DNA of 64,000 nucleotides from Pseudomonadota bacterium (lineage in GTDB: Bacteria > Pseudomonadota > Gammaproteobacteria > Burkholderiales > Burkholderiaceae_C): contig JADFIG010000011.1 in NCBI GenBank assembly GCA_022566735.1, forward strand, positions 1-64,000, given 5' to 3'. A program made the position numbers and the translations under genes. This document shows positions 6,907 through 15,434 of the stretch, piece after piece (position 1 is the first letter of the stretch; every line of letters starts with the position of its first letter). The notes beneath the pieces were generated by a model. That model was not told where the DNA came from. It saw only the letters and a program-made list of their open reading frames with translations, and ran no database searches.

Positions 6907-8043
6907 ATGAAAACATGTTGGCTTTGCCCCAATCCCTTGGAGGGCGATCACCGAACGGGTGAGCACATCATTCCCAGCTCAATAGGTGGGCGCAAGGAAG
7001 TCCACGACTTCATCTGCAGGAGCTGCAATAGCACGCGGGGCGTTGCATGGGAGGCGGAACTCGCAAAGCAGTTCCTCTGGTTTTCGAGTGCAGCCGGAGT
7101 CAAACGCGGGCGAGGCGGCACGCATCCAGACTTCAAAGTGCAAACTGCGTCAGGAGAAAAGCTACGGCTTCGGGCTGACTCTGTATTGGTGCTTGATGGG
7201 CATGATATATCGACCCAAGAGTCAGACAACAGGATAGAAGTCGCCATTCGAGCAAATGATTCAAGAACTATAAAGAACTTGCTCAAAAAGATTGCTGTCG
7301 ATCACCCGGAATTCGATTTCAAGAACGCCACCACCCGCTCGGAGCAAGTAGACAATTACTTGGACGAACCGCTCTGCATGAATTTCCGCTATGGCGGCCC
7401 GGCAGCCGGAAGGTCTATGGTCAAGTCGTGCCTGGCCCTCTTGTCGGAGGTTGATCATATTGAAAAAAGCAACTGCGCTCGGGCACTGGCTTACCTCTTA
7501 GACCCGAGCCCTGAGGCTCCAAACCCCTTTTACTTTTTCTTCGATGCGGATCTGATTGAGAACCGACCGCAGGATCACCTTTTCCACTGTGTTTCCGTGG
7601 TTGCTCAGCCACAGGAAGGTCGAATCCTCGGATATGTAGAACTCTTCAATTTTGCAAGGCTCCTTATCCTTATCAGCGATGAGTACAGCGGCCCGGCTTT
7701 TCAAGAGACCTATGCCATTGATCCCGTCGAGGGGAAAACGCTGGATTTATCCGTTGATTTCAGCCTCGTAGGCCGCTTGGATGACTTGCCAAAAATAGCG
7801 AGCGAGGCACCAAAGATGTACCTTGAGGCTTTTCAGCACACCGGGAAGATCGTTCAGGCTCTTAACGATGATCGAGTCAGAACGCTGGCCATATCGAGGG
7901 CCAGTGAGGGTGCGTTAAAAACACTGGGCTTAGCCCCGTCGGCGGAAGAGGTACCCCCCGAATTGAAAGACGAATGGATTCGCCTATTCATGCTGAATCT
8001 CAAGCCATACATCGAATCAACAATTAAAAGGGCAGCGCCATAA
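6907..8043 (+). CDS. HNH endonuclease-domain cargo protein
   Basis: A 378-residue protein with an N-terminal HNH_5-type zinc/metal motif: Cys4-x2-Cys7, GEHIIPSSIGG with His20, then Cys37-x2-Cys40-Asn41. This predicts a DNA (or RNA) endonuclease. The remaining ~330 residues are not recognised and contain no membrane segment. The gene is clearly lower in GC than its neighbours, lies 34 nt after the XRE gene and is followed by copy 1 of a 122-bp repeat. These are signs of accessory cargo acquired separately. A defence or anti-plasmid nuclease role is inferred, not shown. Confidence 0.7.
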   Translation: MKTCWLCPNPLEGDHRTGEHIIPSSIGGRKEVHDFICRSCNSTRGVAWEAELAKQFLWFSSAAGVKRGRGGTHPDFKVQTASGEKLRLRADSVLVLDGHDISTQESDNRIEVAIRANDSRTIKNLLKKIAVDHPEFDFKNATTRSEQVDNYLDEPLCMNFRYGGPAAGRSMVKSCLALLSEVDHIEKSNCARALAYLLDPSPEAPNPFYFFFDADLIENRPQDHLFHCVSVVAQPQEGRILGYVELFNFARLLILISDEYSGPAFQETYAIDPVEGKTLDLSVDFSLVGRLDDLPKIASEAPKMYLEAFQHTGKIVQALNDDRVRTLAISRASEGALKTLGLAPSAEEVPPELKDEWIRLFMLNLKPYIESTIKRAAP

Positions 8044-8063
8044 CGCAGCTCGCTCCCCCGGGA

Positions 8064-8185
8064 GCAAGCGAAGCGCGCAGCGCCGCAGGCGCGAAGGCGT
8101 GAGGGATTGAAGCCGAATGGCCGTGACGGCAACGACGGCGCGGGGCGTAGCCCGTAAAGCCCGGCGGCGCATCGCGCCGACACGC
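8064..8185 (+). repeat. ICE internal direct repeat, copy 1 (~122 bp)
   Basis: About 122 bp beginning gcaagcgaagcgcgcagc and including gtgagggattgaagccgaat. It is about 90% identical by eye to 9296-9417 in the same orientation. It begins 20 nt after the stop of the HNH cargo gene. No protein is encoded convincingly. See the findings. Confidence 0.75.
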
Positions 8186-8287
8186 CATGCCCTGGCCGTA
8201 ACCGCAGACACTGCTCCCAGTCTGGAAGACGTAACCTGCAATGGACGCTGCCTGCCGCTGCCTCGTTCGGGACGAACGAACAGCGCA

Positions 8288-8311
8288 GCGCCCCGCCATG
8301 TGACGGGGCGC
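8288..8311 (-). terminator. Hairpin downstream of DUF736 gene
   Basis: Perfect 8-bp inverted repeat GCGCCCCG/CGGGGCGC with an 8-nt loop, 13 nt past the DUF736 stop in the direction of transcription. No strong U-tract follows on the minus strand, so this is a probable but weak terminator. Confidence 0.45.
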
Positions 8312-8323
8312 AGTGGGCGGCTG

Positions 8324-8638
8324 TCAGGCCGCCTGGGGCTTGCTGCGCGACCAGATCAGGTCGTGCGTGCCGTCCTCGCCTTCGATTAGGCGGGCGTAGA
8401 CCGTGGCCGGGAACGAAGGATCGTCGAGGGTCACGGAGATGTACTCCCGCCCGGCCTCGCTGGTCTTCTTCCACGCCGCGCCGATGTCATGGCTGGCTGC
8501 CTGCAGGCGGAAGTCCGGGGCCTTCTCGTTGTCCCCCTTGTCGTTGGGCACCAGCTTGACCTTGACGTTGAGCGTCAGGGTGCGAAGCGTGCCGGTGAAG
8601 CCGTCTTTGTCTGCGGTGAAGCTGCCGATGTTGGCCAT
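8324..8638 (-). CDS. DUF736 family protein
   Basis: A 104-residue protein recognised as DUF736: it starts [20 protein letters not shown] and continues with the [11 protein letters not shown] and [20 protein letters not shown] blocks of the family. DUF736 proteins are small beta-rich products found on ICEs and plasmids of proteobacteria; the function is unknown. The start at 8638 is fixed by the family N-terminus, and frames further upstream are noncoding. It stands alone on the minus strand between the two copies of the 122-bp repeat. Confidence 0.87.
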   Translation of the reverse strand: MANIGSFTADKDGFTGTLRTLTLNVKVKLVPNDKGDNEKAPDFRLQAASHDIGAAWKKTSEAGREYISVTLDDPSFPATVYARLIEGEDGTHDLIWSRSKPQAA

Positions 8639-9295
8639 GATGAAACTCCTTTTGGTGGAACAAGGTTCGCGCCCATCGCGTCCTTGTTGTGATCCGGCCG
8701 GCGGGGGACGGGCGGGCCGCACCGCTTGCGGTCGAAACGCAGTGGAGAGCCGGAAGGCGAAAAGAATTTGGCCCGCGAGGAATCTGCGCAGCAGAGGGGA
8801 AATTGTTTTCGCTGGACGGTTGCAGCCATGAAGCCCGAGGCGCAGCCGCGCCACCGCCAGGATTCACAACAACACAAGGACGCCTTGGGCCGAACCACCC
8901 CCAATTCGAAGGGAGACAGGGCCGACTCGGCATCCCCGCCCGAAGGCTGTTCCGGCTCGCCCTCTGACGCGGGCCAGGTCAACACCCCAACGACAGGCGA
9001 GAACGCCCCTGCCGCACCTTGCGGCGCCGCTCTTGAGGCGTGGCGTGGAAGCTCCATGGCGATGTCGGGCGGGATGCCCGTGAACCGTCCTTCGTGACGT
9101 GATGGGCGAGAACCGCCAGCGTTGAGGACGGCACGCATCTGCACAACCTGCCGCAGCAAGCATCAGCGTGTTCGCCAACGCACCGTCCATTGCGAAGAGG
9201 CGCTGATCGTGCCGATCCGGCGCAGCCGGTTCGGCAGCATCGAGGGGCGCCAAGCTGCGCGCGGCGGGGATAGCCCGTAGGGCTTTCCCCTAGAG
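8639..9295. other. 657-bp region without a convincing gene
   Basis: Upstream of DUF736. Open frames exist on both strands (for example 8726-9097 on the plus strand), but they are Pro/Ser/Gly-rich and lack recognisable domains or a clear ribosome binding site. The region probably holds the DUF736 promoter and structural DNA. Nothing else is seen. Confidence 0.5.
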
Positions 9296-9417
9296 GCAAG
9301 CGCAGCGCGCAGCACCGCAGGCGCGAAGGCGTGAGGGATTGAAGCCGAATGGCCGTGACGGCGAAGTCGGCACGGGGCGCAGCCCGAAAGCCCGGTGGCG
9401 CATCGCGCCTACACGCA
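9296..9417 (+). repeat. ICE internal direct repeat, copy 2 (~122 bp)
   Basis: Second copy of the repeat at 8064-8185, same orientation, about 11 differences by eye. It ends 76 nt before the start of the PD-(D/E)XK cargo gene, so cargo genes lie immediately outside both copies while DUF736 lies between them. Confidence 0.75.
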
Positions 9418-9493
9418 CAGGCCCATATCACCTACTTCCCACTATAAACAAGCTACGCTCTACCCTGCTTACACCTCTCAGAACCAGATTCAT

Positions 9494-10306
9494 ATGACCC
9501 AAGATGAGTTCATCGACACATTGGAGCGGTATTCAGCCGCCCTGAGCGCAATGCTTGGGCGATTTACCAAGTCTCACAGTGGCATCTATATGGCCCAAGG
9601 AGATGAAGGCAGGTATAGGGAAATCGGGGTCGAACTCATCGACCTTTTTCGGGATGAAGTCGTTGACGGATTGCATCATGCGAAGATCGTCGCAGACTAC
9701 TTCAACGACAGCACCAATACCTATATCGGCACGCCGTCATACCGGGGCGTGGAAAATGTCAGAGGAGTAGTCAACGCCATGCTTGCACGGGTAAGGAGAA
9801 GTCCTGCCTGCCTTAGAAGCGCCCAACTTTCTCCGGGGAAAGTCACAGCACCCGAAAGGGTCGAAGCGCTCTATCGGATAGGAGAGCGCTTTCATCAGGT
9901 CGCAAAGCAACTACGTGTTCGGCGTCAAGACCGACCGACTCTGGACATCGGTGATGAATACGACGTGCAGGATCTGTTCCACGCGCTCTTGAGAATCCCC
10001 TTCGACGATGTGCGACCGGAAGAATGGACGCCCAGCTACGCTGGCGGCGCGTCCAGAATGGACTTCTTGCTTCCCGAGATTGAAGCCGTGGTGGAGATTA
10101 AGAAATCACGGCCAGGACTCGGTGCCAGAGAGTTGGGCGAGCAACTCATCGTAGATATTGCGAAATACAAGAGGCACCCAAACTGCCGCACGCTTTTCTG
10201 CTTCGTATATGACCCGGATGGCCGAATCCATAACCCGCGCGGAATCGAAAACGACCTGAATGCAGAGCAGGACGAACTCAAGGTCAGAGTCTTGATCGCG
10301 CCATGA
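9494..10306 (+). CDS. PD-(D/E)XK nuclease-like cargo protein (DpnII/MboI REase-like domain)
   Basis: A 270-residue protein. The N-terminal ~145 residues are helical and not recognised. The C-terminal domain (~155-265) runs YDVQDLFHALLRIPFDDVRP, then EEWTPSYAGGASRMDFLLP with Asp190, then AVVEIKK with Glu201 and Lys203, then GEQLIVDIAKYKRHP and LFCFVYDPDG. That is a complete PD-(D/E)XK nuclease signature resembling the REase_DpnII-MboI or AHJR-like families. The start at 9494 was chosen because the 33-codon extension overlaps the repeat. Lower GC and a private terminator mark it as cargo. A defence role is plausible but unproven. Confidence 0.7.
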   Translation: MTQDEFIDTLERYSAALSAMLGRFTKSHSGIYMAQGDEGRYREIGVELIDLFRDEVVDGLHHAKIVADYFNDSTNTYIGTPSYRGVENVRGVVNAMLARVRRSPACLRSAQLSPGKVTAPERVEALYRIGERFHQVAKQLRVRRQDRPTLDIGDEYDVQDLFHALLRIPFDDVRPEEWTPSYAGGASRMDFLLPEIEAVVEIKKSRPGLGARELGEQLIVDIAKYKRHPNCRTLFCFVYDPDGRIHNPRGIENDLNAEQDELKVRVLIAP

Positions 10307-10316
10307 AGCATCCTCA

Positions 10317-10353
10317 CCGGGCGCGGCCACTGCCGCGCCCGGATTTTGCGTTT
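10317..10353 (+). terminator. Intrinsic terminator of the PD-(D/E)XK gene
   Basis: A perfect 10-bp stem, CCGGGCGCGG/CCGCGCCCGG with a CCACTG loop, is followed by ATTTTGCGTTT, starting 10 nt past the stop codon. Confidence 0.75.
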
Positions 10354-10354
10354 C

Positions 10355-10387
10355 ACCGCGCCCAGGACGGAACGACCTGGGCGCGGT
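10355..10387 (-). terminator. 12-bp hairpin downstream of the small ICE ORF
   Basis: A perfect 12-bp inverted repeat (ACCGCGCCCAGG with CCTGGGCGCGGT, 9-nt loop) lies 11 nt beyond the stop of the minus-strand 69-residue ORF. It lacks a U-tract on that strand. It may work with the adjacent plus-strand terminator to separate convergent transcripts. Confidence 0.5.
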
Positions 10388-10398
10388 GCTGAACGCGG

Positions 10399-10608
10399 TT
10401 ATTCCTTCGTCTCGATGATCCACCACACGGCGCGCGCCAAAGCGCGGCCCGTGATGGGATGAATGTCGGTGAGGTCTGCGCGGGCCGTCCAGCCCGAGGG
10501 CGGGCGGTAGCCGCGCACATCGCCCTCGCCGTGCCAGCTGCGGGCGCGCACCGTGCTGGGGGCGTAGATCGCCGCCATGCGCGGGCGGCTGGTGGTGGTA
10601 CGGGTCAT
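10399..10608 (-). CDS. Small conserved ICE protein (69 aa)
   Basis: A 69-residue basic protein. No domain is recognised; a short hydrophobic C-terminal patch (ALARAVWWIIE) and the phrase HPITGRALARAV are visible. It lies 62 nt downstream of parB on the same strand, ends at a hairpin, and has coding-like codon use. Small ORFs occur at this position in related elements, which supports calling it. The function is unknown. Confidence 0.6.
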   Translation of the reverse strand: MTRTTTSRPRMAAIYAPSTVRARSWHGEGDVRGYRPPSGWTARADLTDIHPITGRALARAVWWIIETKE

Positions 10609-10670
10609 AGGGAGTCTCCTTCCAGCAATGCGCCCCGGTCGGAACCGGGGCGCTTACCTGTGATGCAGGG

Positions 10671-12755
10671 TCAAGCGGCCAGCGCCTCGGCGGGCTCATC
10701 CGCCATTGACTCGGCATCCTCCGGCGCGTCCTGCTCCGGTCCTGCCTCCTGCGCGCTTTCCTTCACTGCCTGCTGCGGGCCTTCGGCCTTGAAGATGGCG
10801 GGCATCCAGCCCGTACCGTTCACCAGCCGCTCGGCCTCGCTGGCAATGTCAGCCTTCTTGAGCTTCGCCAGCCGGGTTACGTGCTGCGGCGCGTACTCGC
10901 CCACCGCATCCAGAGTCATGGCCTTGGAAACGTGCTTGAAGTAGCCCTCTGCGGTCGGCTGCCACCATGCGGCCATGTCGAGGCCCGCGGCCTGCGCCAG
11001 TTCCTCGCCGGGCTGGTGCGGCACGGCGCGAGGCGTCACCACGTCCACCGTGGAAGCCACGCACACGGCTAGCAGCCGTACCAGTTCGTCTTGCGGCTTC
11101 GCCAGCAGCGCAGCGAACAGTTCGGCGCTGTCCTCCGGCAAGGCTTCGCCCGCCGCCTGTTGCAGTTCGCGCAGCGCCACAGCGGCGAGCGATTCCGGCC
11201 AGTCCGGGGCCATGCCTTCCAGCCGATCTTGCACTTTCAGGCCCACGCCCAGCGGCAGAGAATCACGGCTGCGACCGTAGCGGCTTTCCTGCAAGACGGT
11301 CTGCACCATGCCATGCACCACAGCGGCCAGCGCCACCTGCGGATGCCGGGCTACCTCGATTTGCAGCGCAGCGGTGCGGTGAGCGCTCAGGCGCTGGGCC
11401 AGCCGGTCGGAAATCGCTGCGGCCTTGGGCTGCTCGTCTTCCTCGCCTTCGTCATCGTTCGCGGTGTCCGGGTCGCTGAAGCCTTGGCGCAGCTTCTCCA
11501 GCGTGCGCAGCGCCTTTGCTTCGGCCTCGCGCAGCAGCCCTCGATGAATCACGGCCTCGCCGTTGCGGTCGATGGTCACGATGGCACCGGCTGCGGCCTT
11601 CACGTTCGCGCCGTAGTCCTGCAAACCATCTTCCAACGCCTGCAACTGCTCGCCCAGGGTTTCGCCTTCCTCCTGCAAGGCATCGGCCTTTTCCTCGTCG
11701 TCGGCGTCCATCGCGGCGTCCACGGCTTCACCGATGGCCCGCATTTTCTCTTGCAGCTTTTCGATGCGCTGCGCTTCGCGCTTGTTCGGCTCGCGCCGTT
11801 CCCTCGGCGCACGCTGGAAGGCGTGCAGGTCGGCATGGGTCACGCCCGGCGTGGCATCCACCCACGCCCAACCCTCGGCGCGGATAGCGGCGGCAATACC
11901 TGCCAGCTTGTCTTGCGCCAGCCGTTCCAGCAGCGCGGCATCGTTGAGGTACACGCCCGCATCGCCTTCCGCGAACAGGTCACGGCGGATGCCACCGCCT
12001 GCGGCTTCGTAGGTGTCCAGTCCGACGAAGCGCACCAGCGGATGCCGGTAAGCGTCGATTTCCCTTTCGGTCAGGCGTTCGCGCAAGTGCGAGGGATGCC
12101 GCTGCCACTGTGGGGCATCGTAGAACGCGGCTTCCTGCATGGTGTGGTCGTCGGTGATGGCAAGGGCCATCAACTGGTCAAGGCTCACGGCATCGGCGCG
12201 ATAGTCGGCCATGAGGCGGGGCGAGACGTTCGCCAGCTTCAAGCGGCGCTGCACCACCAGCGGCGTAACGGAGAAATCCGCCGCAATGTCCTCGATGGGT
12301 CGGCCTTCGGCCACCAGCGCGGCGAATGCCTCGAACTGGTCTGCCGGGTGCATGGCTTCGCGCTGCACGTTCTCGGTCAGGCTGGCCGTGCGGGCCGTGC
12401 CATCGGCCACCTGCAAGCAAGGCACGTCCCAATCCTTGGCGATGCGGTGCTTTTTTGCCAGCAGCTTCAACGCGGCGAGGCGACGGCCACCGGCCACGAC
12501 TTCGTAATGCTCGCCATCGGCGGATGCAATCACGATGAGGTTTTGCAGCAGGCCCACGCGCTGGATGCTCGCGGCCAGTTCAGGGATGGACATGCGCGGG
12601 GTCTTGCGCACGTTGCGGCCCGTGGGGCGCAGCACCAGCCGCGACAGCGGCACCAGGATCATGTGCTTGCTCGGGTCGGCGGCTTGCAGCACGTTCGCGG
12701 CGCTGCTGGCTGCGGTGTTGACGGCGTGGGCTTCGGTGTAGGTGATAGCGTTCAT
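10671..12755 (-). CDS. parB: ParB/Spo0J-family partition protein
   Basis: A 694-residue ParB-family DNA-binding protein, much longer than chromosomal ParB (~300). The N-terminal ParB/sulfiredoxin-like domain includes LVLRPTGRNVRKTP and VVAGGRRLAALKLL, with TASLTENVQREAMHPADQFEAF next. A helix-turn-helix (IEDIAADFSVTPLVVQRRLKLANVS) follows. The middle holds an acidic coiled-coil-prone stretch (about residues 320-470), and the C-terminal domain is ICE-specific. The start at 12755 gives MNAITYTEAHAV, and the upstream extension is noncoding. Probable roles are segregation or regulation of the excised ICE. It is unlinked from parA here, as in related elements. Confidence 0.88.
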   Translation of the reverse strand: MNAITYTEAHAVNTAASSAANVLQAADPSKHMILVPLSRLVLRPTGRNVRKTPRMSIPELAASIQRVGLLQNLIVIASADGEHYEVVAGGRRLAALKLLAKKHRIAKDWDVPCLQVADGTARTASLTENVQREAMHPADQFEAFAALVAEGRPIEDIAADFSVTPLVVQRRLKLANVSPRLMADYRADAVSLDQLMALAITDDHTMQEAAFYDAPQWQRHPSHLRERLTEREIDAYRHPLVRFVGLDTYEAAGGGIRRDLFAEGDAGVYLNDAALLERLAQDKLAGIAAAIRAEGWAWVDATPGVTHADLHAFQRAPRERREPNKREAQRIEKLQEKMRAIGEAVDAAMDADDEEKADALQEEGETLGEQLQALEDGLQDYGANVKAAAGAIVTIDRNGEAVIHRGLLREAEAKALRTLEKLRQGFSDPDTANDDEGEEDEQPKAAAISDRLAQRLSAHRTAALQIEVARHPQVALAAVVHGMVQTVLQESRYGRSRDSLPLGVGLKVQDRLEGMAPDWPESLAAVALRELQQAAGEALPEDSAELFAALLAKPQDELVRLLAVCVASTVDVVTPRAVPHQPGEELAQAAGLDMAAWWQPTAEGYFKHVSKAMTLDAVGEYAPQHVTRLAKLKKADIASEAERLVNGTGWMPAIFKAEGPQQAVKESAQEAGPEQDAPEDAESMADEPAEALAA

Positions 12756-12820
12756 GATGTATCTCCAATCGAGTGAAACAAGGGAATGGAGGGGAAACGG
12801 CCCCTCCGGGGGGGGAACGG

Positions 12821-13645
12821 TCAAGCCTTGAGAGCGCGCATGCCATCGGCCAGCAGCCACAGGGCGCGGTTCAGGCGAATGTCGGAATCAATGCCCTGCA
12901 CGGGGCGGGTACTCTGGCGGCGTCCATTGCTGCTGCGGCCATGCAATCCGCCCTTGGTCAAGTTCTCCTGCGTGCGGTTGAACACGCTCCACAGGTCAGG
13001 GCGGCGGTCATCGAACCGGCGCGGCATCAGGATTTGCGATTCGGTGATGGGCGCGGGCTTGTCCGGGTCGTCGTACTTCAACGCCAGCGCAGCACGGGCG
13101 AACACGTCGGATTCGCCATCGTCCAACGTGATGCTGCGCATCAGGTCGCGCGATTCCTTCACGCGCTCGAAACCGCTCAACACCTCGAAAGCGCCTTCGA
13201 TGACGGAACCGGCCACGTCGCCTTTGTGGGGTACGCGCACGTCCGCCACGGTGTCGCCGCAGACAAGGCCATTGCTGCAAACGAAACGGAACATCCCGGC
13301 CAGCATCTGATAGCTGCTGGTGCCGTCGTGCGAGTTCAGCAGCACGATTTCGTTCGCCTCCGCGCCGTTGATCTGGCTGGCGTGGCGCAGGCGCAGCATG
13401 TGTTTCGTGTGCTCGCGCTTGCCTTCATCGCGCACGCGGGTCTGCGTCACCATGAAGGGTTGAAACCCCTCCTTGCGAAGCTCGGTCAGTACGGCGGCCG
13501 TGGGGATATAGGCGTACCGCTCGGAACGGCTTTGGTGCGGGGCATCCGCGAAGATGGACGGGGCCACCCTGCGAATCTGGTCATCGGACAGCGGGTAGTC
13601 GCTGCGCAGTGCTGGGGAGTGGGAGGCAAAACGGGTTGCAAGCAT
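12821..13645 (-). CDS. DUF932 domain protein
   Basis: A 274-residue DUF932 (phage/plasmid-like TIGR03299-related) protein. Characteristic segments are RYAYIPTAAVLTELRKEGFQ, HTKHMLRLR, EIVLLNSHDGTSSYQMLAGM and FRFVCSNGLVCGD. Members occur widely on ICEs and plasmids, and the function is not established. The start MLATRFASHSPALRSDYPLSDD at 13645 matches family beginnings; a 76-codon upstream extension runs through structured noncoding DNA. It lies 65 nt upstream of parB and is probably cotranscribed with it. Confidence 0.85.
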   Translation of the reverse strand: MLATRFASHSPALRSDYPLSDDQIRRVAPSIFADAPHQSRSERYAYIPTAAVLTELRKEGFQPFMVTQTRVRDEGKREHTKHMLRLRHASQINGAEANEIVLLNSHDGTSSYQMLAGMFRFVCSNGLVCGDTVADVRVPHKGDVAGSVIEGAFEVLSGFERVKESRDLMRSITLDDGESDVFARAALALKYDDPDKPAPITESQILMPRRFDDRRPDLWSVFNRTQENLTKGGLHGRSSNGRRQSTRPVQGIDSDIRLNRALWLLADGMRALKA

Positions 13646-14303
13646 GTCGTTCTCCTGAACAAAAAGGCTGTTGAAGAAAACCGCACACCGGATTCCTAGA
13701 TTCGGAGCCCAGCCTTTCGGCTGTTCGGTGCGGTCGGCACGAGGAACCCGGTTGGCCCTGTTGCCACCGTCTTTCCTGAGTTCATCGCCCGCGACGAAAG
13801 GGAGCCCGTGGACGGGGGCCGTCAAGGAGACAAGCGCAGGGTTGGTGCGGCCCGCAGGCGCAGCCGAGGACACGGCCCTGCGCGCCTTGACGGCACACGG
13901 ACGCGGGCTACAGTCGCGGACAAGGTGATGGAGTCAGGAAAGACGGCTGGACATGGCAACGGCCCTCCCTCTGTGCCGAACCGCACGGCAAGCGCAAGCG
14001 CGCAGGCCCGAAGCTGGAAGCCGGGCCGGAGGCGTCAGGGATGCGGAAGGCTGGCGAATGCCAGTCCCGTTAGGGATGAGCGAACAGCGAACCTGAAGCA
14101 GCGTGGTCCGCGAAGCGGAGACGCAAGGATGTCTCCAAATGTTAAGAATTTCTGATAAATTGCATGTTTGGTATGGGTAGATGACCAAAAATCATCTGGT
14201 TTACCTTGACGCAAAATATTGCTAATACACAAAAGTAGTGTGAGGAAAAATTAAAATCCACACATCATTTAACTCTAAATTTAAAAATTAAGACGGGGTG
14301 TCG
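13646..14303. other. Intergenic region with structured DNA, then an AT-rich cargo boundary
   Basis: No convincing gene in 658 bp. The left part is GC-rich with nested inverted repeats: a CAGCC-TTTC-GGCTG hairpin at 13710-13723 inside an imperfect outer stem, and a two-part stem at 13819-13893. From about 14,120 the composition turns sharply AT-rich, marking the left boundary of the cargo module. Leader RNA of the DUF932-parB transcript is a possible use of the left part. Confidence 0.55.
13819..13893 (-). promoter_or_regulatory. Candidate structured leader of DUF932-parB
   Basis: CCGTCAAGG (13819-13827) pairs with CCTTGACGG (13885-13893), and GCGCAGGG (13834-13841) pairs with CCCTGCGC (13876-13883). 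This gives a 17-bp interrupted stem closing a GC-rich loop of about 34 nt. It is 174 nt upstream of the DUF932 start. The role as leader RNA is inferred from position. Confidence 0.4.
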
Positions 14304-15434
14304 ATGAGCATTCTTAGTGAAAAAGAAGCAGAAGGTCTCACCATTGAGCGAATGATCTTCCACGTTGTCGATCCTGCGTCGGAATCCCCCGTTTTTTTAG
14401 CAGAAGTTAAACCACCGCAATGCGTGGATTTCTTCGTTGAGCGAGTTAAAGAGACTCTTCGTGGAGCCGCCTATGAGTTTCTTCCTGGCGCAGGAATTCC
14501 AAGCCTCCTTTATCGAGCTTTGCCTAGCCAAAAAGCAAAAGATGGATTTATAAAAGCCTCGCACGATCTGGCAGCTAGATTCAAAGAGAAAGTAAAGCAG
14601 GACAAACGACTTGCGCCCGGCGTTCTGATGCTCTTTGTCCTCAAAACGGAAGGGGATACTCGATTTGTTGCCGTCATCAAATACGAGCATCAGCAGGTCG
14701 TATCTTATTCCTACATTAAAGATGCAGAAGGTAATCTGATCTTAGATGGGGATGGAAACCCTGTTCCTGATTTGCAGACGCTTGTCGAAACATTTACGAA
14801 GGATCGTAAGGCCATGCAAAAATCTGCCGTCATACGATTTCATAAAAATGAAAATATCGAATCAGGCGGGGACTTTCAATCATCAATCGTGGTAATTGAC
14901 CATTCGTCCGGGCGCTATCGCGATGCCACTCAGCATTTTGCCAATTTCCTGGATATACGCCGTGCGCTTGAGCCGGTCGAGCTGACCAAGCGCCTCGAAG
15001 ATGCGGCAGTCGAGTCAATCAAGGCGCACAAAAGTGAGGTTCCTCCCGAAGTTGCGAAAGCGCCTAAGCGGTTCGTACGTGCAGCCATGTCAAGGCTTGA
15101 AGGTTTTGACTTTGAAAAGCCAGAGGAGTTTCTTGGTGCCGTATTGCAAGGTGTGGCTCCAGAGGCTGCAATTTTAAAAACCTTCAAGAGCAAACTCGCC
15201 AATAAGAACATAAGCACAGAAGCATTCAAATTTGAGGGGGCTACTCCACCACCAGCTGAGTACCGGCGGGTTGTCACAAATGAAGGGATAACTCTCTTAT
15301 TTAGCGCCGGGCACGAAGAAAACAAGAATGTAGAGATAAAAACAGAGGGAAATGGAGGCGTTGAAATAACCATACGATCCACCGGCTTGGAACGGAACGA
15401 TGAACTCGAAAAAATGCCTCGCATCCCTGATTGA
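14304..15434 (+). CDS. Nucleoid-associated protein-like (NA37/NdpA family) cargo protein
   Basis: A 376-residue soluble protein resembling the NA37 (NdpA/YejK) nucleoid-associated family, seen in GFIKASHDLAARFKEKVKQD, then LAPGVLMLFVLKTEGDTRFVAVIKYE, then the central region with VIRFHKNE and SSIVVIDHSSGRYRDATQHF. Family members bind nucleoid DNA or RNA-polymerase complexes; here only similarity is visible. The ATG at 14304 was chosen (a GTG lies two codons upstream). The gene is AT-rich against the ICE core, and its last 35 nt overlap the next gene, so the two are coupled. Recent acquisition into the ICE is likely. Confidence 0.6.
   Translation: MSILSEKEAEGLTIERMIFHVVDPASESPVFLAEVKPPQCVDFFVERVKETLRGAAYEFLPGAGIPSLLYRALPSQKAKDGFIKASHDLAARFKEKVKQDKRLAPGVLMLFVLKTEGDTRFVAVIKYEHQQVVSYSYIKDAEGNLILDGDGNPVPDLQTLVETFTKDRKAMQKSAVIRFHKNENIESGGDFQSSIVVIDHSSGRYRDATQHFANFLDIRRALEPVELTKRLEDAAVESIKAHKSEVPPEVAKAPKRFVRAAMSRLEGFDFEKPEEFLGAVLQGVAPEAAILKTFKSKLANKNISTEAFKFEGATPPPAEYRRVVTNEGITLLFSAGHEENKNVEIKTEGNGGVEITIRSTGLERNDELEKMPRIPD

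Noticed and set aside
8726-9097. A 123-codon plus-strand ORF upstream of DUF736.
   Set aside because: Pro/Ser/Gly-rich without a domain or clear Shine-Dalgarno, and competing frames are open on both strands. Recorded only as part of a geneless region.
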